From the NCBI GenBank assembly GCA_021736965.1, contig JAIPEV010000008.1, positions 1 through 19,008 on the forward strand: 19,008 nucleotides of DNA, read 5' to 3'. A program made the translations under genes and the position numbers. The stretch's first letter is position 1. Each line of letters opens with the position of its first letter. The DNA comes from Halanaerobiales bacterium. Its GTDB lineage: Bacteria; Bacillota; Halanaerobiia; Halanaerobiales; M55B127. Positions 6,345 through 15,623 of the stretch are shown in pieces. The notes beneath the pieces are model-generated. The model saw only the letters and a program-made list of their open reading frames with translations. It did no database searches and was not told where the DNA came from.

Positions 6345-8099
6345 TTACTTTAAGTTCACTTTACCTTTATATATCTGCCCTCTAACACTATCAATAGTTA
6401 TTAATTCACCATCTTCTAGCAGTTCCATAACTCCCACAGCTCCAACAACAACAGGTTTATTGAATTGGATACCAAATACAGCAGAATGAGATGTGACTCC
6501 TCCTTCAACTGCAATAATACCAGCTGACTTTTTAATTGCTTCAAGATACTGATTATTAGTAGTTCGAGTTACAATAATGTCCCCTTCTTCAATTTCTTCT
6601 AATGCTTCTTTAGCACTAGAAACCTTTTTGACATGACCATGTATTATCTTTCTACCAATTCCTTTACCTTCAACAATAGGGTCTCCAACTATATCAACTT
6701 TTATTAAGTTTGTAGTACCAGGAGTTCCAACAGGAACACCTGCAGTCAAAACAACTAAATCTCCTTCATTTACAAGTTCATTTTTTAAAGCCACACTTAT
6801 AGAATTATCCATCATCTCATCTGTCGACTTACTATCATCTGCCATAATAGGATAAACTCCCCAACTTAAGGTCAAATTGTGTAAAGCAATATCATTAGGT
6901 GTTACCGCTACTATAGGTGTGAGTGATCTGCATTTAGATACCATACGGGCTGTAGAGCCAGAACCTGTAGCCGTAATTATTGCATTAGCTGAAAGCCCAG
7001 AAGCAATCTCACAGGAGCCAATACTTATAGCCTCAGTTACGGTTTCAGCTTTTGAAGTAACATTACTACTTAAATTATCTTTATATGTATCAGAACGTTC
7101 AATCTCATTAGCGATATTAGCCATTGTTTTTACTGCATTAACAGGAAAATTTCCAATAGCAGTTTCACCTGAAAGCATTGTAGCATCAGTTCCATCAAAA
7201 ATTGCATTAGCCACATCAGACGCTTCTGCCCTGGTTGGACGAGGATTTCTAATCATTGAATCTAAAAGTTGTGTTGCTGTTATAACAGGTTTTGCAACTT
7301 CATTACATTTTTTTATAATCATTTTTTGGATAATCGGTACTTTTTCAGCAGGAATTTCAACTCCCAAATCTCCTCTAGCAATCATAATCCCATCAGATAC
7401 TTCTATAATTTCATCAATATTACCAACTGATTCTTCACTTTCAATTTTAGAAATGATTTTAATATCCTGAGCCCATTCTTCTTCCAAGACTTTTCTGATC
7501 TCTATTACATCTGCAGCCTTCCTAACAAAAGAAGCTGCAATAAAATGAATATTATGTTTTATTCCAAACAATATATCTTCTTTATCTTTTTTTGTAATAG
7601 CAGGCAAGGATGTTTTAATCCCAGGAATATTAACACCTTTATGAGAACCAAGATTTCCTCCATTAATAACTCTACATACTATCTCATCTTTTAAGATTTT
7701 TTCGATTTTTAGCTCGATCAGACCATCGTCTATTAGTATTACTGAGTCTTCATTTATGTCTTTAGTTAAATTATTATATTTAATCTGAAATTTATGTTCA
7801 TCTCCTAATACTTCTTTTGTTGTGATATTAATTTCTTGATTGTCTTTTATAAATATTTTATCATTTTTCATCTTACCAGTTCTAATTTCAGGACCTTGAG
7901 TGTCTAACATAATCCCTATAGGCTGATCTACCTCTTTTTCTATTTCTTTGATTAGATCTATTCTATTTCCATGTTCTTGATGATCACCATGCGAAAAGTT
8001 TAATCTCGCTACATTCATCCCGGCTTCTACTAATTTTATTATTGTTTCTTTATCATCAGTGGCTGGTCCGAGAGTACAGACGATTTTAGTCTTTCTCAT
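6345..8099 (-). CDS. pyk: Pyruvate kinase with C-terminal PEP-utilising (PPDK-like) domain
   Basis: Pyruvate kinase converts phosphoenolpyruvate and ADP to pyruvate and ATP, the last step of glycolysis. The 584-residue product is of the long Bacillus/Geobacillus type. Visible are KIVCTLGPA (4-12), ARLNFSHG (31-38), the active-site region IISKIESEES (215-224) with catalytic K218 and metal ligand E220, ARGDLGVE (241-248, D244), and ATQLLDSM with NPRPTRAEASDVANA (275-299). The extra C-terminal domain (about 478-584) holds the PEP-utilising mobile-domain motif GGVTSHSAVFG with H538, as in PEP synthase and PPDK. In such kinases this His is not known to be catalytic. The segment TQGPEIRTG has Gln where TKGPEIRTG is more usual. 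AGGAGG lies seven bases before the ATG, and pfkA ends 36 bases upstream, so the two form an operon. Confidence 0.96.
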   Translation of the reverse strand: MRKTKIVCTLGPATDDKETIIKLVEAGMNVARLNFSHGDHQEHGNRIDLIKEIEKEVDQPIGIMLDTQGPEIRTGKMKNDKIFIKDNQEINITTKEVLGDEHKFQIKYNNLTKDINEDSVILIDDGLIELKIEKILKDEIVCRVINGGNLGSHKGVNIPGIKTSLPAITKKDKEDILFGIKHNIHFIAASFVRKAADVIEIRKVLEEEWAQDIKIISKIESEESVGNIDEIIEVSDGIMIARGDLGVEIPAEKVPIIQKMIIKKCNEVAKPVITATQLLDSMIRNPRPTRAEASDVANAIFDGTDATMLSGETAIGNFPVNAVKTMANIANEIERSDTYKDNLSSNVTSKAETVTEAISIGSCEIASGLSANAIITATGSGSTARMVSKCRSLTPIVAVTPNDIALHNLTLSWGVYPIMADDSKSTDEMMDNSISVALKNELVNEGDLVVLTAGVPVGTPGTTNLIKVDIVGDPIVEGKGIGRKIIHGHVKKVSSAKEALEEIEEGDIIVTRTTNNQYLEAIKKSAGIIAVEGGVTSHSAVFGIQFNKPVVVGAVGVMELLEDGELITIDSVRGQIYKGKVNLK

Positions 8100-8135
8100 A
8101 AAATACCTCCTTACAATTATAACAATCTTATAAAT

Positions 8136-9134
8136 TTATAATGACATAATCCTTGCTAAATTATAAATATCCATATCAATGTTTTTTTCTTTGCTTAAGG
8201 CTTCATCCAAATTTACACCTAATATTTTTTTACCATCAAATGAAACCATTTTAGCTTCATCTCCATCTAAGAGTAATTCTACTGATTTTGCTCCCATCCT
8301 TGTAGAAATAATACGGTCGATTGCTGTTGGAGAACCACCTCTTTGTAAATGACCTAATATAGTGATCCTAGTCTCAACTGATAGCTCCTTTTTAATATGA
8401 TTTCCAATTATTGCTCCAATGCTTCTTTTATCATCTGTTTCATCTTTTAACTTCTTACCGGCACCTTCAGCTACCACAATGATATTATGAAGTTTACCTC
8501 TTTTTATACCCGCCTTACAGTTACTAATTATTTCTTCCAATCTGAAATCAATCTCAGGTATTAAAATAGATTCTGCTCCACCAGCCATTCCAGTATGTAA
8601 GGCCAAGTACCCAGCGTCTCTCCCCATAATTTCTACAACAAAGGTTCTTTCATGAGAAGTTGCAGTATCTCTAATTTTATTTAAGGCATCCAAAACTGTG
8701 TTCATTGCGGTATCAAAGCCTATACAAAACTCAGTCATTGCTAAGTCATTGTCTATAGTAGCAGGAATTCCCATCACAGGTAAATTGAACTCTTCATAGA
8801 GTAATTTTGCTCCAGTTAATGATCCATTCCCTCCAATAACAATCAGTCCATCCACTTTAAGCTGTTCAAGATTTTTATATGCTTTTTTTCTTCCCTTTTT
8901 TGTTTTAAACTCATCACAGCGGGCTGTTCTTAAAAATGTCCCACCTCTGTGGATTATATCGCCTACTGATCTTCTGTTTAATTCAATATAGTTATTTTTT
9001 AAGATACCATCATATCCATTATAAAAACCTATAACTTCTTTATTTCTATATGCAGCTGTTCTAACAACAGCTCTAATTGCTGGATTCATTCCCGGGGCAT
9101 CACCACCACTGGTTAATACTCCAATTTTTTTCAT
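8136..9134 (-). CDS. pfkA: ATP-dependent 6-phosphofructokinase
   Basis: It phosphorylates fructose 6-phosphate to fructose 1,6-bisphosphate, the committed step of glycolysis. The 332 residues (family about 320) show the nucleotide-binding start LTSGGDAPGMN (7-17), R70/R72 in FLRTARC, PATIDND (124-130, catalytic D128), EIMGRDAG (168-175) and GHLQRGGSPTAIDR. A small residue (Ala125) in the PxTIDND motif, where PPi-dependent enzymes carry Lys, together with GxG at 102-104, indicates the ATP-dependent type. Unusually, the Mg2+-site motif reads GGNGS (101-105) rather than the GGDGS of E. coli and Bacillus enzymes. GAGGAGG lies about eight bases before the ATG. A TTGACA promoter upstream drives pfkA and the following pyk as one unit, the common Firmicute order. 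Confidence 0.96.
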   Translation of the reverse strand: MKKIGVLTSGGDAPGMNPAIRAVVRTAAYRNKEVIGFYNGYDGILKNNYIELNRRSVGDIIHRGGTFLRTARCDEFKTKKGRKKAYKNLEQLKVDGLIVIGGNGSLTGAKLLYEEFNLPVMGIPATIDNDLAMTEFCIGFDTAMNTVLDALNKIRDTATSHERTFVVEIMGRDAGYLALHTGMAGGAESILIPEIDFRLEEIISNCKAGIKRGKLHNIIVVAEGAGKKLKDETDDKRSIGAIIGNHIKKELSVETRITILGHLQRGGSPTAIDRIISTRMGAKSVELLLDGDEAKMVSFDGKKILGVNLDEALSKEKNIDMDIYNLARIMSL

Positions 9135-9191
9135 TATATTACCTCCTCAAATTATCTTGCTTACAAAAATTACACAAATATACATACTATT

Positions 9192-9220
9192 AGAATATAT
9201 TTTATTACTAAATTTGTCAA
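9192..9220 (-). promoter_or_regulatory. Promoter of the pfkA-pyk operon
   Basis: On the minus strand a perfect TTGACA (9215-9220) and TATTCT (9192-9197) are 17 bases apart. The start near 9185 leaves a leader of about 50 bases with the GAGGAGG site. It makes glycolytic expression independent of the upstream dnaE unit. Confidence 0.7.
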
Positions 9221-9232
9221 GATTTTTGATTT

Positions 9233-9709
9233 CTAAAAAACCATACTACTCGTCAATGTGTCAACCATTCCAGCGATTAATATACCTATTAAAATTGCTA
9301 TAAATCCTCTTTTAAATTCTATTTTAAATATTACAGCTGCAATACTAGCTGTCCAAGCACCAGTAGTTGGAAATGGAATTGCAGTAAATAATATCAAGCC
9401 AATAGCTCCATACTTTTTTACTTTATCACTTTTTTTTAAGGTTCTTTTATATAACCAATCAAAAAATCTTTTCATAATTTTTGAATGTTTAATAAGATAT
9501 TCTCTAACTGGATTTAAGATAAGTAACAAGGGTATTATTGGTATTATATTTCCAATAAAACTTAAATATAATACCTTCCAAATATTTAAACCCATTGAAA
9601 ATCCTAACGGTATTGAACCTCTTAACTCTATAAATGGTAACATAGCAGTAATTAGTACTGTTAGTTCTTTAGAAAAATATAACTCAATAAAATTTATAAT
9701 AGATCCCAT
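9233..9709 (-). CDS. Small membrane protein, COG2426 / Sm_multidrug_ex family
   Basis: The 158-residue protein resembles the 'putative small multi-drug export' family, whose real function is unproven. It has about four hydrophobic segments. The family-like features are MLPFIELRGSIPLGFSMG (24-41), a Pro-rich helix GNIIPIIPLLLILNP (53-67), a basic cytoplasmic loop (KIMKRFFDWLYKRTLKK), then GLILFTAIPFPTTGAWTASIAA (104-125) and a last helix near 135-155. ATGGAGG lies seven bases before the ATG. It follows the dnaE stop by 14 bases, so it is probably translated from the dnaE transcript. Any functional link with replication is doubtful; the coupling is more likely positional. Confidence 0.85.
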   Translation of the reverse strand: MGSIINFIELYFSKELTVLITAMLPFIELRGSIPLGFSMGLNIWKVLYLSFIGNIIPIIPLLLILNPVREYLIKHSKIMKRFFDWLYKRTLKKSDKVKKYGAIGLILFTAIPFPTTGAWTASIAAVIFKIEFKRGFIAILIGILIAGMVDTLTSSMVF

Positions 9710-9723
9710 CTTAAATCCTCCAT

Positions 9724-12700
9724 TTAAAATACTTTATACTGTTTTTTTGTAATTAATTTATTTAAATGATTAATAAATTTATTATTTATGTCAACCCATT
9801 GTTTTGTATCAGTAATCAGTTTTTTATTTTGATCAACAAATATCAAAGGATTATTACCACTGAAATTACCAACTATTTCTTTTAATTTTTTTACTGTTTT
9901 TAATTTTAAATCACTAATATTTATCTCTATTATTTTAAGATCAAGATCAATTAACATTTTAGCAATAATACTGTCATTATCTGAGATATATCCAATTATC
10001 AAGACTGTTTTATCACCTTTTATTAGGTCATTAAACTTATCAAATACATCTGGAAATACAACCAGATCAATATTAGTATCCCAATCTTCAAGGGTTATAA
10101 AAGCCATTAAATTATTATTTTTAGTATAGTGTTGATGAACTTCCTTGATCTTGCCAGCAAAACAAAGTTTATTATATTTATTATCAGATATATTACATGT
10201 TGTATTAACTAATCTATGAATCTTTTCTCTATATTCATCAAGAGGATGTCCTGAGACATAGATCCCAAGATACTCCTTTTCTTGTTCTAGTTTAACATCT
10301 AAATCAATTTCTTCTATTTCAGGATACTCTATTTCATATTCAAAAAATTCTTCCTCATTATCAAACATGTCAAAAAAGGAAGTTTGATTTTTGTTGACCT
10401 GATTTTTACTGTTAGAGATTTTTTCATATACATCTTCATACTTAACTAATAGCTGAGCCCTTTTTTTATTTAAATTATCAAAACAACCTGCTTTTATTAA
10501 CGATTCTAAGGTTTTTATATTGATATTTTTCAGATTTACCCTTTCTAAAAACTGATCAAATGATTTAAACTTTTCTTCTCTACGACTTTTTACAATAGTT
10601 TTAATCGCACCAGATCCTACATTTTTTATTGCTTTTAGTCCAAACCTGATATTACCTTTCTTGTTAGGAACAAAATCATAGTAACTTTCATTAATATCAG
10701 GAGGTAATACTTTAATTTTCATATCTTTGGCTTCATTAATATATAGAGAAACTTTATCTAAATTACTCATAACACTTGATAACAAAGCAGCCATAAATTC
10801 TGAAGGATATTTTGCTTTTAAGTATGCTGTTTGATAGGCTAATAATGCATAAGCAGCACTATGAGATTTATTAAACCCATAACCCGCAAAAAATTCCATC
10901 TGATCAAATATTTTATTTGCTGATTTTTTATCTATATTATTCTCAAGGGCACCTCTGATAAACTTATCACGTTCATCTTTAATTAACTTTTCTTTTTTCT
11001 TACCCATCCCTCTTCTTAAAAGATCAGCTTCTCCCATCGAATAACCAGCTAACTTGCTGGCAATTTCCATAACCTGTTCTTGATATAAAATTATACCATA
11101 TGTTTCTCTTAATATAGGTTCCAATTGAGGATGTATATATTCAGGTTCTTTTTGACCATGTCGACAGTCAATATAATCATCGACTATATTACTTCCTAAA
11201 GGCCCCGGTCTTCCCAATGCTAAGATTGCGATTATATCTTCAAATCTATCCGGCTTAAGTTTCTTATTTAAATCTTGAAAAAGCCTAGACTCCATTTGAA
11301 AAACGCCTAAAGTTTGGCCTTTTTGCAACATTTTATATACTTGTTTATCATCTCGATCTATCTCTTCAATATCAATATTTATACTTTTATTTTTTTTAAC
11401 TAAGTTTAATGTTTTATTAATAATAGTAAGGTTTCTTAATCCTAAAAAATCCATCTTTAATAGTCCCATATCTTCTAAATCATTCATTGGAAGTTGAGTT
11501 ATTACATTGCCATCTTGTAACTGTAAAGGCACAATGTTTTCTAACTTCTCTGGGCCTATGATAACCCCTGCAGCGTGAGTAGATATATGTCGGGGAAGGC
11601 CTTCCACTTTTTTTGATATATCTATAAGTTTTTTTATATCTTTATCTTTTTTATATCTGTCATTTAATTTTTGATTTTTTAACAATGCTTCTTTTAGTGT
11701 TGTCCCTGGATAGGTTGGGATCATCTTTGCAATTTTATCAACTTTTCCATATGGAATGTTCAGAGCTCTTCCAACATCTCTTATAGCTGCTCTTGCTGCC
11801 ATAGTTCCAAAAGTTCCTATTTGAGCAACTCTATCATTGCCATATCTTTTTTTTACATACTCAATTATTTCATCTCTTCTTTCATCGAAATCTATATCAA
11901 TATCAGGCATAGTTACTCTCTCAGGATTTAAAAACCTTTCAAAAATTAACCCATATCTTAAGGGGTTTATTCTCGTTATATCCAACAAGTATGAAACTAA
12001 ACTCCCTGCAGCTGAGCCTCTACCGGGACCAACCCTAATATTATTTTCTCTGGCATATTTAATAAAATCCCATACAATTAAGAAGTAATCTACATACCCC
12101 ATATCTTCAATAATCTTTAATTCATAGTTCATTCTTTTTACAGCTTGATCATTATCATCTAGATTTTTAGATGTTAGACTCTTTTTAGATAGTTTTCTTA
12201 AATAAGATAACTTATCTTTTTTTTCAATATCAGGATAACTTGGTAAATAAAATTCATTATTCTCAAGTTCTAAGTCAATACTTTCAGATATTTTTATAGA
12301 ATTATTATAAGCATGAACTAAATCGGGAAATAGCTTATACATTTCTAGTGAACTTTTAAAATAAAATTTATCATTTGGAAATCTCATTCTGTTTTCATCA
12401 TTAACTGTCTTGCCAGTTTGTAGTGCTAATAATACATCTTGAATTTCTGCGTCTTCTCTATCTTTATAATGAACATCATTTGTGATAACCATTGGATACC
12501 CATTCTCATTGGCTAGCTGTATAAGCTTGGCATTAATCTTTTTTTCATCTGATAAATTATGATCCTGTAGTTCTAAATAAAAATATTCTTCACCAAATAT
12601 CTGTTGATACTGACTAATTAGTTCATTAAGATATTGATTTTCTTTATTAGAAAGAATTGATTGGGATATTTCCCCCTGTAAACACGCTGATAAAGCTGTT

Positions 12701-13089
12701 ATCCCTTTTCTATACTTATATAACAAATCTTTATCTACCCTCGGTTTATAGTAAAATCCTTCTAACCAAGAAGCAGATACTATCTTTAATAAATTTTTAT
12801 AGCCTTGATTATTTCTTGCTAAGAGAACAAGATGATATCTTTTTCTTGTAGTTTTGTCAAATCGATCTGTAGGACTTAAGTAAACTTCACAACCAATAAT
12901 CGGCTTTATATTATTATTTTTTGCCTTTTTATAAAATTCATACATTCCATATAATACACCATGATCAGTCATTGCCACTCCTGGCATATCATATTTTTTT
13001 GCCTTTTTGATTAAATCATCTATTCTTAATGCTCCATCTAAAAGGCTGTACTCAGTATGATTATGTAAATGTACAAACTTTTTAACCAT
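9724..13089 (-). CDS. dnaE: DNA polymerase III alpha subunit DnaE
   Basis: This C-family replicative polymerase works with the sliding clamp; in most Firmicutes it acts beside PolC. The frame opens at ATG 13107, but I prefer ATG 13089 (MVKKFVHLHNHTEYS, 1121 residues): it has GGGGCG seven bases upstream and matches the usual DnaE N-terminus, while 13107 has no ribosome site. Numbering from 13107, the parts are: a PHP domain (about 13-280) with all expected metal ligands visible (H15, H17, D24, H49, E74, H92, C142, D211, H213), GPGRGSAAGS (360-369), the catalytic PDIDIDF (D402, D404) and KMDFLGL (D553), a fingers/HhH region to about 900, a clamp-binding-like QTSFFDMF (908-915), and an OB fold (about 980-1060). 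The intact PHP site suggests metal-dependent 3'-5' exonuclease proofreading. No separate epsilon-type motif is fused. It diverges from the NifU-like gene. Confidence 0.95.
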   Translation of the reverse strand: MVKKFVHLHNHTEYSLLDGALRIDDLIKKAKKYDMPGVAMTDHGVLYGMYEFYKKAKNNNIKPIIGCEVYLSPTDRFDKTTRKRYHLVLLARNNQGYKNLLKIVSASWLEGFYYKPRVDKDLLYKYRKGITALSACLQGEISQSILSNKENQYLNELISQYQQIFGEEYFYLELQDHNLSDEKKINAKLIQLANENGYPMVITNDVHYKDREDAEIQDVLLALQTGKTVNDENRMRFPNDKFYFKSSLEMYKLFPDLVHAYNNSIKISESIDLELENNEFYLPSYPDIEKKDKLSYLRKLSKKSLTSKNLDDNDQAVKRMNYELKIIEDMGYVDYFLIVWDFIKYARENNIRVGPGRGSAAGSLVSYLLDITRINPLRYGLIFERFLNPERVTMPDIDIDFDERRDEIIEYVKKRYGNDRVAQIGTFGTMAARAAIRDVGRALNIPYGKVDKIAKMIPTYPGTTLKEALLKNQKLNDRYKKDKDIKKLIDISKKVEGLPRHISTHAAGVIIGPEKLENIVPLQLQDGNVITQLPMNDLEDMGLLKMDFLGLRNLTIINKTLNLVKKNKSINIDIEEIDRDDKQVYKMLQKGQTLGVFQMESRLFQDLNKKLKPDRFEDIIAILALGRPGPLGSNIVDDYIDCRHGQKEPEYIHPQLEPILRETYGIILYQEQVMEIASKLAGYSMGEADLLRRGMGKKKEKLIKDERDKFIRGALENNIDKKSANKIFDQMEFFAGYGFNKSHSAAYALLAYQTAYLKAKYPSEFMAALLSSVMSNLDKVSLYINEAKDMKIKVLPPDINESYYDFVPNKKGNIRFGLKAIKNVGSGAIKTIVKSRREEKFKSFDQFLERVNLKNINIKTLESLIKAGCFDNLNKKRAQLLVKYEDVYEKISNSKNQVNKNQTSFFDMFDNEEEFFEYEIEYPEIEEIDLDVKLEQEKEYLGIYVSGHPLDEYREKIHRLVNTTCNISDNKYNKLCFAGKIKEVHQHYTKNNNLMAFITLEDWDTNIDLVVFPDVFDKFNDLIKGDKTVLIIGYISDNDSIIAKMLIDLDLKIIEINISDLKLKTVKKLKEIVGNFSGNNPLIFVDQNKKLITDTKQWVDINNKFINHLNKLITKKQYKVF

Positions 13090-13149
13090 TTTAAACGCCC
13101 CAATCATAATATCAAGTTATATTAAGTTTATAAAAATTAGTAATTATTA

Positions 13150-13177
13150 TTGTATAATTTCTAAAATATGTTATAAT
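13150..13177 (+). promoter_or_regulatory. Promoter of the NifU-like gene
   Basis: A perfect TATAAT (13172-13177) has TTGTAT (13150-13155) 16 bases before it. The GTG start at 13208 follows about 30 bases later. The region between this gene and dnaE is very AT-rich; no equally clear dnaE promoter is seen. Confidence 0.55.
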
Positions 13178-13207
13178 ACAGTTAGCTAAAAACATGGAGG
13201 TGTAACA

Positions 13208-13432
13208 GTGGATAAGAAAGAAGTAAAAGATGTTCTAGATCAAATTAGACCAGGCTTACAAGCTGATGGTGGTGATGTAGAACTTATTGAGCTAACTGAA
13301 GATGGTATAGTTAAAGTAAGATTAGTTGGTGCCTGCCATGGTTGTCCAATGTCTACTTTAACTTTAAAGAATGGTATTGAAAGAACATTAAAAAAGAAAA
13401 TACCTGAAGTTAAAGAAGTTGTATCTGTTTAG
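13208..13432 (+). CDS. NifU-like Fe-S cluster scaffold protein (NifU C-terminal domain)
   Basis: The 74-residue protein consists only of the NifU C-terminal domain, a scaffold that carries and transfers Fe-S clusters to target proteins. It has the family's LDQIRPGLQADGGDVEL (10-26) and the cluster-binding GACHGCPMSTLTLKNGIE (41-58) with C43 and C46. Length is normal for stand-alone members (NfuA-core or YutI type, about 75-110). It starts with GTG at 13208, chosen because GGAGG lies seven bases upstream and no ATG is available. It is a single-gene unit with its own promoter and the shared terminator that follows. Possible clients in this window are the DUF362/ferredoxin protein and RlmD, but the scaffold is general. 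Confidence 0.93.
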   Translation: MDKKEVKDVLDQIRPGLQADGGDVELIELTEDGIVKVRLVGACHGCPMSTLTLKNGIERTLKKKIPEVKEVVSV

Positions 13433-13438
13433 TTAATC

Positions 13439-13466
13439 AATAAGCACCCAAAAAAGGGTGCTTATT
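13439..13466. terminator. Bidirectional terminator
   Basis: AATAAGCACCC and GGGTGCTTATT form an 11-pair stem around AAAAAA. It lies between two convergent genes, 6 bases after the NifU-like stop and 4 bases after the stop of the YlbF-family gene. T-rich sequence follows in both directions, weakly on the minus side. Confidence 0.85.
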
Positions 13467-13470
13467 TCAT

Positions 13471-13845
13471 TTATTTGCTTATTTCACTATTGTTTTCATT
13501 TTTTTCTTCTTGCGGAATACCTAGATCTAAATCACCAAATACATTTTTTTGGACATCATTTAACATCCTATTTATTTTGTATTCTGCCTGCAAATATAAT
13601 TTTATATCTTTATTTAGTTCAATCAACTCTCTTAAATTTTCAAGTTTATCTTTTTCTTCAGCTGTTAAATCATCCCCTGATAACTGTTTTGCCTGTAATT
13701 TATACTGTTCCTCTTGGAAATCTAATAACATCTCTTTTGTTTTTTCATTTTTTATAACTTTTTCTCTTTGTTCAATATATTCTTTATATTGATCACTTTC
13801 CTTAATCCTTCTAGCAAGTCTATTTGCAAGATCATACACAGACAT
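13471..13845 (-). CDS. YlbF-family protein (Com_YlbF)
   Basis: The 124-residue protein is almost wholly helical and highly charged, as in the YlbF/YmcA family. In Bacillus, members of this family form a complex with YaaT that affects mRNA maturation, competence and sporulation. The family-like core is LANRLARRIKESDQYKEY (6-23), EKTKEMLLDFQEEQYKLQAKQ (34-54), and NKDIKLYLQAEYKINRMLNDVQK (78-100). The tail (GIPQEEKNENNSEISK) is disordered and acidic. AAGGAGG lies eight bases before the ATG. A TATAAT at 13885-13890 may give it its own promoter, though the -35 is poor. Which paralogue it is cannot be told; none of its known partners is in the window. Confidence 0.85.
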   Translation of the reverse strand: MSVYDLANRLARRIKESDQYKEYIEQREKVIKNEKTKEMLLDFQEEQYKLQAKQLSGDDLTAEEKDKLENLRELIELNKDIKLYLQAEYKINRMLNDVQKNVFGDLDLGIPQEEKNENNSEISK

Positions 13846-13922
13846 ATAAATTCCTCCTTATCAATATTTTTAGTTCTCGATACTATTATAATAACATATA
13901 GATTTCTATTTGTGAAAAGTAT

Positions 13923-15605
13923 TTATTTGTTTTTATCATTAACATTTTCTGCTTGTTCTACAGCATTTACTGTTGAAGATAAAATCATATCATTTTCAAA
14001 AAATATGTTATCCTCTCCAACAAGTTGTATTATCCCTAAGTCTTTCAAAATAATATATTTATTTTTGTTAACACCAGATATTAATACTTCTCGTTCTTGA
14101 TCCTGTACTTTTTTGATAAACTTTTTCAGTTCATTAATCGAAGTAATATCCATATTATCAATATTTCTAATCCTTATTATATAGCCACAACCAGCTTCAG
14201 ATACATGTTCTAACTTATATTTCAAACTATCTGCAGCACTAAAAGTAAAATCACCAACTAAATCAAGGATTATATACTCATCGTCTCTTACTTCTTCAGG
14301 TTCTGTAGCAACTATCTTAGCATGAGAGTCCTCATCGTATTTCATATGACTTACATTTGCCTCTGTACTATCTTTTAATACCAAAATTAGAGACAATACA
14401 ACACCTAGATATACTGCATACTCAATTCTGGGAGAACTTATGGTAGCTAGAAAAGTTATTATAAATATTAAAGTATCAGCCTTTGTAGCATTAATAAGAT
14501 CTTTAATTTCTTTTAAATAAACCATATTATAAGTAACTATTAAAACTAATCCTGCAAGTGCAGTGATTGGAACAAATTTAATTAAGAAATCGAAAAATAA
14601 AATGAATATTAATATAGAAATACCAGATACAAACTGTGATATTCGAGTTTTAGCCCCATGTTGATAATTAGCATAAGTGTTAGTAAATGATGCAGAACTA
14701 GCAAACCCATTAAAAAATGATACACCCATATTCATTATACCCTGACTTATAAATTCTTTATTAAGATCAAGTTCTTGATCTGTCCTACTAGAAATAGATT
14801 TAACAACTGCTAAAGTTTGAATTAAACCTACTATTGCAACTGCTAAAGCTTTTGTAGATATATTAAATACTGTTTCAATATCTAAAATTGGCATAGATAT
14901 TTTAAAACTTTCCATATTTAAATTACCAACTGTATTTATGTAAATATCTAAATTGAAAATTATTGTAATCAATGTCGTGATAATGATACCTAATAAGTAA
15001 GATGGGATTTTATATTTGCTTCTTTTAAGTATTAAAATGATTACTACTGTAACTAATCCCATAATTAATGATACTATATTTATTGATGATATTTTGTTGA
15101 ATATATTAAATAGTTCAATGAAAATATTATAAGATCTTTCTAAACTAATTCCTAAAATATTTTTTAACTGTCCTACACCAATTATAATTGCAGCACCGGT
15201 TGTTAGACCAACAATAACAGGGTATGATACATACTTTACTAGACTACCAAACTGAAAAAGCCCTGCAATAATTTGAAAGATTCCAACCAAAAAAGTTAAT
15301 AAGATTACCATTTGAAAATACTGTGATTTATCAACAAAACTTAAGTTACTGGCAATTGCCATAGCCATCAAATTGGTTGGCCCTACTATTATATAACTCG
15401 ATCTTCCAGTTATAGTAGAAATAATTTTTGATATTATAGAAGTATAAAGTCCAAAAACGGGGTTAAGACCAGCAATTAAAGCATATGCCATATTTTGTGG
15501 GATACTCAAAGCTGCCACAGATAATCCAGAAAATATATCTGGTTTCAAGTTGCTCATCTTGTAATTATATATTGTCTCAATAATATTTTGGGTTTTTTTG
15601 TCCAT
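13923..15605 (-). CDS. SulP-family anion transporter with STAS domain
   Basis: A permease of the SulP (SLC26-like) family, which moves sulfate, bicarbonate or other anions across the cytoplasmic membrane. About 10-14 hydrophobic segments fill the first 400 residues, beginning with the family-typical LKPDIFSGLSVAALSIPQNMAYALIAGLNPVFGLYTS. Other typical parts are SSYIIVGPTNLMAMAIAS, VGLTTGAAIIIGVGQLKNILG and GMNMGVSFFNGFASSASFTNT-like sequence. A cytoplasmic STAS domain follows (about 420-540, YIILDLVGDFTFSAADSLK), with a short acidic tail. I start at ATG 15605 because GGTGAG lies just before it; ATG 15617 has no ribosome site. The gene begins 18 bases after the DUF362 stop, so the two are cotranscribed. 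The substrate is unknown from sequence. Confidence 0.92.
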   Translation of the reverse strand: MDKKTQNIIETIYNYKMSNLKPDIFSGLSVAALSIPQNMAYALIAGLNPVFGLYTSIISKIISTITGRSSYIIVGPTNLMAMAIASNLSFVDKSQYFQMVILLTFLVGIFQIIAGLFQFGSLVKYVSYPVIVGLTTGAAIIIGVGQLKNILGISLERSYNIFIELFNIFNKISSINIVSLIMGLVTVVIILILKRSKYKIPSYLLGIIITTLITIIFNLDIYINTVGNLNMESFKISMPILDIETVFNISTKALAVAIVGLIQTLAVVKSISSRTDQELDLNKEFISQGIMNMGVSFFNGFASSASFTNTYANYQHGAKTRISQFVSGISILIFILFFDFLIKFVPITALAGLVLIVTYNMVYLKEIKDLINATKADTLIFIITFLATISSPRIEYAVYLGVVLSLILVLKDSTEANVSHMKYDEDSHAKIVATEPEEVRDDEYIILDLVGDFTFSAADSLKYKLEHVSEAGCGYIIRIRNIDNMDITSINELKKFIKKVQDQEREVLISGVNKNKYIILKDLGIIQLVGEDNIFFENDMILSSTVNAVEQAENVNDKNK

Positions 15606-15623
15606 TATTCTCACCATATATTT

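Noticed and set aside
6877..7470. Plus-strand open frame of 197 codons opposite pyk
   Set aside because: It is antisense to conserved pyruvate kinase sequence, has no ribosome site, and its protein has no coherent features; a codon-bias shadow.
9258..9752. Plus-strand open frame of 164 codons opposite the COG2426 gene
   Set aside because: Antisense shadow of a clearly coding, family-like gene; no ribosome site or promoter.
13458..13792. Two plus-strand frames opposite the YlbF-family gene
   Set aside because: Phe/Ser-rich complements of a Lys/Glu-rich helical protein; no ribosome sites.
14700..15600. Possibility that the SulP gene is part of a bicarbonate/carbonic anhydrase system
   Set aside because: No carbonic anhydrase domain or neighbour is present in the window, so the substrate cannot be assigned.
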